From: Bacteroidetes bacterium SCGC AAA795-G10
GTDB lineage: Bacteria; Bacteroidota; Bacteroidia; Flavobacteriales; Flavobacteriaceae
Direction of reading: 5' to 3'
Assembly (NCBI GenBank): GCA_003130815.1
Contig: QFDA01000007.1
Location: 1 to 54,364 of the forward strand
DNA length: 54,364 nt
Below the pieces are notes generated by a model. That model saw only the letters and a program-made list of their open reading frames with translations. It was not told where the DNA came from and did not search any database. Numbering within the stretch: position 1 is the stretch's first letter; each line of letters opens with the position of its first letter. The position numbers and the translations under genes were made by a program. Of the stretch, positions 25,291 to 32,693 are shown piece by piece.

Positions 25291-27765
25291 TTATAATGTT
25301 ATAACTCTTAAACTCTCAATACCTCTATCATCAATTATTTTAACTGCAACGCAGGACCCAGCTTCAAAAGGAAGTGACGTAGTATCTTTAAAAGATTCTA
25401 TTTTTTCCTCATCTATTTCTGATTTTAGATTCTTCGCCAACTTTGCCCAACCATCTTTTGCTCCTGCCAAAGGGAAAAATACCTGAGAAGGGAAGAGGGA
25501 GCGATTATCATAATCAGTATCAAGCATCCACATGGCAATATTCTTTTTACCACCGCTTTCTACATTCCCTGTTTTAGGATTGTAGTAATCAAAGCCCATC
25601 ACTTCAACCTGCATCTTTCCATCGTCAAGTTTGTGGATTTGCACGTCAGGCTGGCCAACCAACCAGAAACTTTCGTTACTGCTACGTTTTTTACGCAGGT
25701 CGTTTGTTAGCATATCGGGCATCATTTGAGCCTTAAGTAATTGCATACCTGCAATGGCAGGTGTGAGTTCATCAATGTCCTTAGCGGCTTCCTCGTCAAA
25801 TTGGAAAGCACAGAATAACAACATATCAGGTTTTAAGGCTCTGGCTTCTTGCCAGGCATTTTCTACCATACGTTGTTCTAAAGGAGCATGTTCAGGACCG
25901 AAAATGACCAGTACTTTTTTAGGGGTATCTTCTTTGGTTTCTGCTTCTGCTTGAATGTATTTTGTACCTGCTAAAGGCTCTACTCTTGTAAACTGGATAA
26001 TGTTGCCCCCTTTTGCTCTCACTCCAGTACGCAACAATTCCTCTCGCCATTCGGCTTGACGGTTGGTTTCTCCGCTTCTGGCGATGGAAGTATCCGAACC
26101 TGTATCGTCTTGTTCCAATTCGTCAAAGCTTTTTGCGTGAGGTGCTGGAACTGCTTCGACTGTGAAAGGACCTGTAATGCGAGCTCTTTTAGAGTCAGTT
26201 ATTGGTTGGTCATATAAAATTTCTTCAGGGGCGGGTTCATTATTTGCAACATTCTTCAAAGTTATATGAGGTACTGTTCTGTAATTGAAACCACTACCAA
26301 CACCCTCTTTGGGGTATGCTAATTCAAAGTATGAAAAATTAGCAGCCATTAATCTTTGTTTGGCAAGGGTCAATGAAACCCTTGATGTGTCACAAGTAAT
26401 CCATCTTCGCCCAAATTCCTCAGCTACTAGAGCAGTAGTGCCACTACCACAAGTAATATCCAAAACTAAATCACCAGGATCAGTTGTCATTAAAACACAT
26501 CTTTTTACTGTTTCAACCGATGTCTGTACCACATATTTCATATTCATTTCTCCTCTGGTGTCAACCCAATAGCTACCCATAGTTTTAACTGGGAAGTCAG
26601 AATATTTTTGAATATACATTGGTGTATTTCCAGCTAAATAGATTCTATTTTTTGAAATCAAATTTTGCATTCCTAACTCGGTAGTCTTCCAACTTTTATT
26701 TTTGGGCGATATAAGTTTACCTTTAAACTCAAAATCATACATACAACTTTCAGTTCGACCTGTAGAGGCTAAATTTCCAAGAGTAAAAAAATCTGTGCCT
26801 TTAGGGAGTATATTTAAATCATTAGACTCCTCTCTTGTTATTAATCTTCGTTCACCATCAGGTAATTCAACAAATTTATAACCAGTATCTTTACCAATAT
26901 CTTTACTTTCAAATAATTGATGAAACTTTGTTTTTGATTTTTCTTTCCCATACAAAATTAAAAAGTCCGCTGTTACAGGTAAAAACTTTGCACCAAGTGG
27001 TTGAGTCTTTGTAAATGAGATTTGATTTATATAATTTTCTTCCCCGAATATCTCATCTAAAATTAACCTTACCCTGTGAACATTATCATCACTTATTTGA
27101 ACGATAACACTCCCTGTATCATTCAATAATTCATGAGCCATTTTTAATCTATCCCTCAGGTAGGTCAAGTATGAATGAATTCCCAATTCCCATGTGTCAC
27201 GGAAAGCTTTTATCATCTCAGGTTCTGCTGTTAAGTCCCCATCGTTGCCATCTTTTACATCCCGTTTATTTACGAATGGTTGAAAATTGCTACCGTACTT
27301 AATTCCATAAGGTGGGTCAAAATAGACCATTTGCACTTTTCCCGCCATACCTTCTTTTTCCAATAGGGAGTTCATCACCAAAAGGCTATCGCCTGCAATG
27401 AGTCGGTTGGTCCAACCCTCTTTGTGTTTGTAGAAGTCTATAGCTTCTCTTAGCGGTTTCTTTTCAGAGAATAGGCTCATTTGTCCACCATCATCATGGT
27501 CTTTCTTAACCGTTTCAATTATTGTTTTTGGGTCAATGCGTTCATGCACATGCAAACTCACTGTTGGCACTTCAAAACTAGTATGTTCTGCTTTTCCTGC
27601 CCACTGAAGCTGTGGGTCTAAATGTGGGTCGTATGCATAAGTTTTCTTCTCACCTGTATCAGGGTCACTATCAGGAGTTACCAAGCCAACATGAGGAATA
27701 TTAGCTCTTTTTTTCTTAGAATGTTCGTATTGCTCTATTTGCTTCTTACCTTTTTTATTTGCCAT
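25291..27765 (-). CDS. Type III DNA adenine methyltransferase, Mod subunit
   Basis: This protein recognises the target site and methylates adenine with S-adenosylmethionine. Its 824 residues are of beta-class order: catalytic DPPY at 150-153 (VYFDPPYGIKYG) comes before the cofactor motif DITCGSGTTALVAEEFGRR near 435. The stretch between them (about 200-430) holds the target-recognition part. The C-terminal 300 residues are a further domain often seen in this Mod type. No simple-sequence repeat tract that would make it phase-variable was found near the start. It lies 15 bp after the nuclease gene and 3 bp before res, so the three are expected to be co-expressed. Confidence 0.95.
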   Translation of the reverse strand: MANKKGKKQIEQYEHSKKKRANIPHVGLVTPDSDPDTGEKKTYAYDPHLDPQLQWAGKAEHTSFEVPTVSLHVHERIDPKTIIETVKKDHDDGGQMSLFSEKKPLREAIDFYKHKEGWTNRLIAGDSLLVMNSLLEKEGMAGKVQMVYFDPPYGIKYGSNFQPFVNKRDVKDGNDGDLTAEPEMIKAFRDTWELGIHSYLTYLRDRLKMAHELLNDTGSVIVQISDDNVHRVRLILDEIFGEENYINQISFTKTQPLGAKFLPVTADFLILYGKEKSKTKFHQLFESKDIGKDTGYKFVELPDGERRLITREESNDLNILPKGTDFFTLGNLASTGRTESCMYDFEFKGKLISPKNKSWKTTELGMQNLISKNRIYLAGNTPMYIQKYSDFPVKTMGSYWVDTRGEMNMKYVVQTSVETVKRCVLMTTDPGDLVLDITCGSGTTALVAEEFGRRWITCDTSRVSLTLAKQRLMAANFSYFELAYPKEGVGSGFNYRTVPHITLKNVANNEPAPEEILYDQPITDSKRARITGPFTVEAVPAPHAKSFDELEQDDTGSDTSIARSGETNRQAEWREELLRTGVRAKGGNIIQFTRVEPLAGTKYIQAEAETKEDTPKKVLVIFGPEHAPLEQRMVENAWQEARALKPDMLLFCAFQFDEEAAKDIDELTPAIAGMQLLKAQMMPDMLTNDLRKKRSSNESFWLVGQPDVQIHKLDDGKMQVEVMGFDYYNPKTGNVESGGKKNIAMWMLDTDYDNRSLFPSQVFFPLAGAKDGWAKLAKNLKSEIDEEKIESFKDTTSLPFEAGSCVAVKIIDDRGIESLRVITL

Positions 27766-27780
27766 CTTTTATACTATTAA

Positions 27781-28515
27781 TTAATGTGAAGAAAGTCTTG
27801 TTTTTTCTTGATATTCACAATACTTACAATCCTCAGTGTACCCTGGTATTTCTTCTTGATTTAACAAATTAACTAAATTTTCCAATGTTTTTTCAATCCA
27901 GTTAGTATTTCCAGTGTAATCTAATAAGCTTATTTTAAATTCTAGTTTTTCATCAAATCTATCCTTCTGTTTTATACCATTACAATAAACAAAATAACCA
28001 GTATCTGAAACTTTAAAGCCATTATTTCTAAGCAAGTATTGGTAGAAGTCCATTTGTCTTTTATAGCCTATTTGCCAATCAGCATCAAGATTTACTTCAC
28101 TGTTTTTAGATGTAGCTTTATAGTCAACAACAATAAGTTCTTCGGTATCAAGACTAATCCATATATCATCAACAGCTCCAAATAAGTGAAGTTTTAAAGC
28201 TTCATGTTGATATATAACTCCACTAAAGTTATGACGCCATTTATCGAGTTTTTCATGCTGGAACGGGACTGCATTTAAACCTAGTTTTTCAATATAAGGA
28301 TGAGGTTTTTGAATGCTTCTATAGTAATCAAATTCATTCTTAAGAAGATTGTCAACTGCTGAGTTGAGATTAAAGGGAAACCCGGGAGGTTGACTAATTC
28401 CAAGCCTTCTGTCCATATAAAAGCATCTAGGGCAGTTTAAAAAGAAATCCACCTTAGACCTACTTAACTTATATAAGTCCTGCTTTTCAGGTAAGTATAT
28501 TCCGTTATATGGCAT
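27781..28515 (-). CDS. PD-(D/E)XK nuclease with four-cysteine (Fe-S type) clasp
   Basis: This 244-residue protein is of the RecB/Cas4-like nuclease superfamily. The active-site pattern is visible as FGAVDDIW (Asp116-Asp117) and ELIVVDYKAT (Asp131, Lys133), with the QxxxY-like segment QMDFYQYLL downstream. Two cysteine pairs, Cys28/Cys31 near the start and Cys230/Cys233 near the end, are placed to hold an iron-sulfur cluster that ties the termini together, as in AddB and Cas4 relatives. There are no CRISPR repeats or other cas genes in the window. It sits between the integrase (8 bp) and Mod (15 bp), so its role may be in the element's life cycle or in the restriction system. Confidence 0.85.
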   Translation of the reverse strand: MPYNGIYLPEKQDLYKLSRSKVDFFLNCPRCFYMDRRLGISQPPGFPFNLNSAVDNLLKNEFDYYRSIQKPHPYIEKLGLNAVPFQHEKLDKWRHNFSGVIYQHEALKLHLFGAVDDIWISLDTEELIVVDYKATSKNSEVNLDADWQIGYKRQMDFYQYLLRNNGFKVSDTGYFVYCNGIKQKDRFDEKLEFKISLLDYTGNTNWIEKTLENLVNLLNQEEIPGYTEDCKYCEYQEKTRLSSH

Positions 28516-28523
28516 AAATATTT

Positions 28524-29777
28524 TTAAAAGTATTTTGTTAATTCCAGAGCCATGTCTTTGTTGCTTTTACCAATGTAATTTAAAAACATCATTTCAGAAC
28601 TATGTCCTGTTACATATATCAAGTACGAAGTTGGTATATCCCCATAGTAGTTTGTTGCAAAAGATCGTCTTCCAATATGGCTGGTAACAAGCTCATATTT
28701 TGGATAGACCCCCTCTACTCTTCTTATCTTTTGGATATTATTTTCTTTAGATATGTTTTCTTGTTTCTTTCCTTTAATCTTTTCATCAATTCCTGCAATT
28801 TTGCAAACTTCTTTTATATAGTCATTATATCGCTGGTCAGAAATCCTATTTGGAAACTCTCCATTGTTTTTCTCTAAAATCGTTTTTACTTTTTTGTGTA
28901 AGGGAATAGTCATAAGCTTACCTGTTTTCTGCTGCTCAAATTCGATTAAGGACTTTCCTTTTTCAATTCTAATCATCTCTTTAGTAAATCGCATGAAGTC
29001 TGAGATTCTTTGACCTGTAAAGCAGCTTATAATTAGCCAATCTCTAGCGTTACTAAGATGAGGTATCACTATATCTGTGTTCTCTATAAGTTCAATCTCA
29101 TCAAGAGATAGATATATGTTATCGATCTTTTCTTTTGGAAGCTTTAGACTATCTAACTCATTATCTACTTCTATCCCTTTGGATCTTGCAAACTTGCAAA
29201 ATGTTTTGATGATATTTAATTCTCTTTGAATAGTGTTTTGAGAATAGTTTTCTTCTTTGCAGTAATTAAAAAACTCTTGCTTAAAGTTCTCATTAATTTC
29301 ATTTATATAAATCGTCTTACTTAATCTTGCTTCTAATCTTTGAAGCTTGTGTTTGATGACATTGAATTTAACTATTGACGCTTTTTTGACTTCATTTTTT
29401 CTAATTTCAGTGTAGTAATCAATGAATCGAATAATATCTTTAGGAATGTTCTTGGGTCCTTTCTTTGGTCTATAGTAGTTATCGATCTGATTTTTAAGCC
29501 ATCTGTTGTTTAACTGGTCAGGCAAAGATGATTTATCAAACTCTTTTAATATAAATTGAGTGATTTTATTTAGCTCGTTATTTATCTGAGTTTGTTTGTT
29601 TATAACACTTATGTCTTTACTCTTAGTCGAGTGTTTCTTTTTCCAATAGGTTTTACCTACTTCTAATTTGGTTTTTGAAGCAAGAATAAAGTCTTTCTTC
29701 TCATGTCTAAATAATAATCTAGCAGTTAAACAGGCAGAATCTTTAGTAGATCGATATAAGAAAATAACGGATGCCAT
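28524..29777 (-). CDS. Tyrosine recombinase / island integrase
   Basis: This site-specific recombinase is expected to integrate and excise the island at tRNA-Ser. Its 417 residues show an N-terminal arm-binding region (1-110), a SAM-like core-binding domain (115-210) and the catalytic domain. Catalytic residues are the Arg in CFTGQRISD (near 257), His367 and Arg370 (TSHIGRRSF), His392 (VTGHSSEMM) and the nucleophile Tyr401 (FLNYIG). All are present. The type resembles Bacteroidota phage-integrase proteins. It lies 206 bp inside attR and reads inward, heading the nuclease-mod-res run. Confidence 0.95.
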   Translation of the reverse strand: MASVIFLYRSTKDSACLTARLLFRHEKKDFILASKTKLEVGKTYWKKKHSTKSKDISVINKQTQINNELNKITQFILKEFDKSSLPDQLNNRWLKNQIDNYYRPKKGPKNIPKDIIRFIDYYTEIRKNEVKKASIVKFNVIKHKLQRLEARLSKTIYINEINENFKQEFFNYCKEENYSQNTIQRELNIIKTFCKFARSKGIEVDNELDSLKLPKEKIDNIYLSLDEIELIENTDIVIPHLSNARDWLIISCFTGQRISDFMRFTKEMIRIEKGKSLIEFEQQKTGKLMTIPLHKKVKTILEKNNGEFPNRISDQRYNDYIKEVCKIAGIDEKIKGKKQENISKENNIQKIRRVEGVYPKYELVTSHIGRRSFATNYYGDIPTSYLIYVTGHSSEMMFLNYIGKSNKDMALELTKYF

Positions 29778-29820
29778 TATAAATTTAAGTTCGTAAAAAT
29801 GAAGATAAATAATTTATTAA

Positions 29821-29843
29821 TATTTGTACGGTATTTGTACGGT
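29821..29843 (+). repeat. Right candidate integrase arm-site pair
   Basis: A tandem ATTTGTACGGT sits 44 bp upstream of the integrase start and 140 bp inside attR. It matches the left block (14821-14843) at 19 of 23 positions. Besides arm binding, the location would allow the integrase to repress its own promoter. Confidence 0.5.
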
Positions 29844-29982
29844 GAAATGCAATTTAAAGCAATTCTATACAATTTATTGAAAGATAGAAAGGGTCTAAAA
29901 TAACCTTTAAAGTATTGTATTAATTGAGTTTTTACTGTTTTTTAGGGAGTTTTGCTAGATAGCAGTATTTCATACTTTGCGT

Positions 29983-29997
29983 TCCCTCTTTCTCCGC
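29983..29997 (+). repeat. attR: copy of the tRNA-Ser 3' end
   Basis: TCCCTCTTTCTCCGC is identical to attL. There is no tRNA body to the left of it, so it is the partial copy left by integration. The host sequence resumes right after it. Confidence 0.93.
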
Positions 29998-30008
29998 TTA
30001 ATACTTTT

Positions 30009-30040
30009 TAAACCCCTGCATTTAGTGGGGGTTTAATTTT
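30009..30040 (+). terminator. Original terminator of tRNA-Ser, now displaced
   Basis: AAACCCC pairs with GGGGTTT around CTGCATTTAGTG-type loop bases, followed by AATTTT. It lies 12 bp after attR. Before integration it would have stood 12 bp behind the tRNA. It may also terminate the SGNH gene on the other strand. Confidence 0.75.
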
Positions 30041-30045
30041 AAAAT

Positions 30046-31173
30046 CTAAAACTGTTTTAAAATAGACCTTAATGCTGGCTCATAAGCATCTGCGTATCGA
30101 ATCATTCCTAAATCACTTGGATGTGATCCGTCGGTAGCACCCTCACCGTCTCTACCCAACAAATTGTCTCCATCTAAATAATATAAATTAGCTACTCCTG
30201 AATAAACCAACTCTGCAAATGCTTTTTTTAGTGCTCTTCTGCTCTTTTGGTGGTGCAACTTCATTGAAGGAAAAAATGATGTGTTTGTAAAACTCCTGTC
30301 TTCAACCAAAAGTATAGGCGTTTTATTATTTGTTTCTCTCAACTTTTTAACTAATGGGATCGTTCTCTCTGAAACACTTTTTTCATTCATGTTTGGGAGG
30401 CAGTCAATTACAAATACACAAGGATCTAACTCAGCTAAAAGAGATGCAACTTCTGGTTCCATAATACCGTTTCCATCAAAGCCTAGATTGATAATGGGTC
30501 GCCCTAAACGTCTTCCCAAAATAGCGGGAAATGATATCCCAGGTCTTGATGCACAAGCACCATGCATAATAGAAGTTCCGTAAAAAAGAATTGGTTTTTC
30601 CTTTCGAGGATGCAGTGGATTAAAAAAATTATCTTTTTCAATACCAATTTCCATTTTATCAACCCCATTATATAAAGGAAAATACAATGTATATCTTCGA
30701 GAACCAGGAGCTAATCCTTGAGCTAATGTTTTGTCAACTTTTTGCTCTTCTGCTCCTACTCCATTAACCCAACGGCTAATACCTTCACCATCTTCAGCAT
30801 ATAAATCGACTCCACTTACGCCAGTCGCAGGCATATGAGTCATCGAAAGCCTTTCTGAATATAATTTATAACGAACATATATATTTGGGGAGTCAGTTTC
30901 AAATCGCAAACACATTCCAGCAGAATGTCGAGAGAGGTTCCATACCGGATTTCGAACAATACCCTCAGCTTTGGATGGTAAACGGTCAAAATATCTTTTT
31001 GTATCTGTCCACCCCTTTCCCTCTACTCCAATGTCTTTTGCATCAAACCAATCAATTTCTTTTTTAAAAATAATTTTTTTTTGAGCAAATAAATTATGCG
31101 AAGCACCTAAACCAAAAGCACCTATAAGAATTTTAGTATTAAATTTTCGACGGCTGAGATAATTGTTTTCCAT
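30046..31173 (-). CDS. Secreted SGNH/GDSL-type hydrolase
   Basis: This is an esterase or deacetylase of the SGNH hydrolase fold. I start at the ATG at 31173 (375 residues). The upstream TTG (31200) would add nine residues ahead of the signal. The N-terminus NYLSRRKFNTKILIGAFGLG looks like a twin-arginine signal, although the second half is not strongly hydrophobic. An N-terminal beta domain (about 60-170) precedes the hydrolase: ILFYGTSIMHGACA gives the nucleophile Ser, NLGFDGNG the oxyanion Gly/Asn, and TDGSHPSDLG the Asp-His pair. The substrate is probably an acetylated polysaccharide, but this is inferred. It is divergent from the SMP-30 gene. Confidence 0.88.
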   Translation of the reverse strand: MENNYLSRRKFNTKILIGAFGLGASHNLFAQKKIIFKKEIDWFDAKDIGVEGKGWTDTKRYFDRLPSKAEGIVRNPVWNLSRHSAGMCLRFETDSPNIYVRYKLYSERLSMTHMPATGVSGVDLYAEDGEGISRWVNGVGAEEQKVDKTLAQGLAPGSRRYTLYFPLYNGVDKMEIGIEKDNFFNPLHPRKEKPILFYGTSIMHGACASRPGISFPAILGRRLGRPIINLGFDGNGIMEPEVASLLAELDPCVFVIDCLPNMNEKSVSERTIPLVKKLRETNNKTPILLVEDRSFTNTSFFPSMKLHHQKSRRALKKAFAELVYSGVANLYYLDGDNLLGRDGEGATDGSHPSDLGMIRYADAYEPALRSILKQF

Positions 31174-31332
31174 TAATTTTACAATAATAATAGATATCAA
31201 TATACTTATTTATTAAAATGTCTTAACGCTGTTTACAAAAAATTTTCATATTATTTTACAGATGCAGTATTAAATCAAATATAGTTTATAGTTGTGATCT
31301 AAATATCAGAATATAATTTTTAAATTGAATTC

Positions 31333-32319
31333 ATGAAAAAATATTTATCAATATGCTTAATGCTAGGTTTTTTGGTTTTACAAAGTCAAAAAACTAAAAT
31401 TGGTTCTCTCGAGTTCTTAGATCCAAGAATGGAAGACCTAATAGATAAAAATGCTAAAATTGAATTACTCGCAGAAGGATTTGATTGGGCTGAAGGGCCA
31501 GTTTGGGTTGACAGATTAAATGGAGTTTTATTTTCAGATGTACCTAATAACAAAGTTTATATGTGGAATGAGAAAAAAGGCTTAAGTATTTTTATAGAGC
31601 CTAGTGGAATGACAAATTATTCTCCAACAAATAAATCAGATGGATCTAATGGGCTAGCTTTAGACAAAAATGGAAATTTAATCTTGTGTCAGCACGGGGA
31701 CAGAACTGTTGCTCGCCTTAAAAAATGGAATTTTAAAAAGCCTTCCTTTGATATAATTGTTGAAAAATATGAAGGGAAAAGACTCAATAGTCCAAATGAT
31801 TTAGTTTTTGATAAAAGTGGATCAATTTACTTTACTGATCCACCATACGGATTGAAAATTCAGGATGACGATCCACTTAAAGAATTGAATTTTAATGGAA
31901 TTTATAGATGGAGTGAATCAAAAGGAATTGAATTGCTTTCTAAAAGTATGAAACGTCCAAATGGAATTATTCTTTCAGAAGACGAAAAAACAGTTTATGT
32001 TGGTAATTCCGATAAAGATAATAATGTAATTATAGCTTTTGACAATAATAAAAATGGACTAGTAAATGAAAGAGTTTTTTTTGATGGTAACAAGTTAAGT
32101 AAGAATAGAGTCGGTCTTTTTGATGGCCTTAAACTTCACTCCTCTGGAATTATCTTCACAACTGGGCCTGGCGGTGTTCTTCTTTTGGACTCTAAAGGGA
32201 AACATCTTGGCACTATCATGCCAGGTAAAGCAACTGCAAATTGTGCTTTTGATTCTGATGAGAGTTACTTATATCTTACATCAGATAATGTACTTGCAAG
32301 AATTAAATTGAAATCATAA
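31333..32319 (+). CDS. Secreted SMP-30/gluconolactonase-like lactonase
   Basis: This is a six-bladed beta-propeller of the SMP-30/gluconolaconase/LRE family, which hydrolyses sugar lactones. Its 328 residues start with a signal peptide (KKYLSICLMLGFLVLQSQ), so it acts outside the cytoplasm. Metal-site segments are AEGFDWAEGPVW (Glu), KRLNSPNDLVF (Asn-Asp), KRPNGIILSEDE (Asn) and LFDGLKLHSSG (Asp). It is related to the cytosolic 51869-52744 enzyme but differs in its export signal. It stands between the divergent SGNH gene and a small convergent frame. Confidence 0.92.
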   Translation: MKKYLSICLMLGFLVLQSQKTKIGSLEFLDPRMEDLIDKNAKIELLAEGFDWAEGPVWVDRLNGVLFSDVPNNKVYMWNEKKGLSIFIEPSGMTNYSPTNKSDGSNGLALDKNGNLILCQHGDRTVARLKKWNFKKPSFDIIVEKYEGKRLNSPNDLVFDKSGSIYFTDPPYGLKIQDDDPLKELNFNGIYRWSESKGIELLSKSMKRPNGIILSEDEKTVYVGNSDKDNNVIIAFDNNKNGLVNERVFFDGNKLSKNRVGLFDGLKLHSSGIIFTTGPGGVLLLDSKGKHLGTIMPGKATANCAFDSDESYLYLTSDNVLARIKLKS

Positions 32320-32355
32320 GATTCTAAACGAGTTTAATTAATATTATTTTGATAT

Positions 32356-32598
32356 CTACTCTATACAGTAAATGTCACCTACATCATAATTATTATACAC
32401 TTCTTCACTTACAGAACCTGATGGAATTGCCCCATATTGGTCAAGTACAGTTGGGTTGTTAAAGAGGGGGTTATACTCATCTTCAAAAAAAAATAAAAAA
32501 TTACTCCCACTTTTCTGTTTTCTAGTTATTTGTACACAATCAGTTTTTTGACAAAAACAAAACAAAAGAATCGGTAAAAGCAAGTAATAATTATTCAA
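32356..32598 (-). CDS. Small possible secreted or lipoprotein (80 aa)
   Basis: The protein is unrecognised. The N-terminus (YYLLLPILLFCFCQKTD) looks like an export signal, with a cysteine near the expected cleavage site as in a lipoprotein. The body is acidic and aromatic, with Cys at its end (DIYCIE). The only start is TTG at 32598, which weakens the call. It reads in the same direction as the S9 peptidase gene upstream (95 bp gap). Confidence 0.4.
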   Translation of the reverse strand: MNNYYLLLPILLFCFCQKTDCVQITRKQKSGSNFLFFFEDEYNPLFNNPTVLDQYGAIPSGSVSEEVYNNYDVGDIYCIE

Positions 32599-32693
32599 TA
32601 AATGAGAATTTTTTTTGTTGAAATATCTTTATCATGGTGAACCCTTTTAATTTATCTATTTCTGATTTAAGTTTTCCTGTTTTATGGATTTTT

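Larger units (their letters stand above)
14752..29997. mobile_element. 15.2-kb integrative island in tRNA-Ser carrying a type III R-M system
   Basis: The element lies between attL (14752-14766) and attR (29983-29997). It carries a tyrosine integrase next to attR, an HTH protein beside a VapE-type protein, a type III restriction-modification operon, a four-cysteine nuclease and several unknown genes. No conjugation, capsid, terminase or portal gene is visible. It is therefore either a satellite-like or helper-dependent element or a defence island moved by its own integrase. Flanking core genes (tauE, SGNH hydrolase) are unrelated to it. Paired TTGTAC boxes near both ends look like integrase arm sites. 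Confidence 0.92.

Noticed and set aside
25291-27765. Phase-variable mod gene
   Set aside because: No simple-sequence repeat tract was seen in the frame or before the start.
27781-28515. Cas4 of a CRISPR system
   Set aside because: No repeat array or other cas genes in the window; only the nuclease superfamily and cysteine layout are shared.
14752-29997. Complete prophage or conjugative element
   Set aside because: No capsid, portal, terminase, tail, relaxase or tra gene is seen among the island genes.
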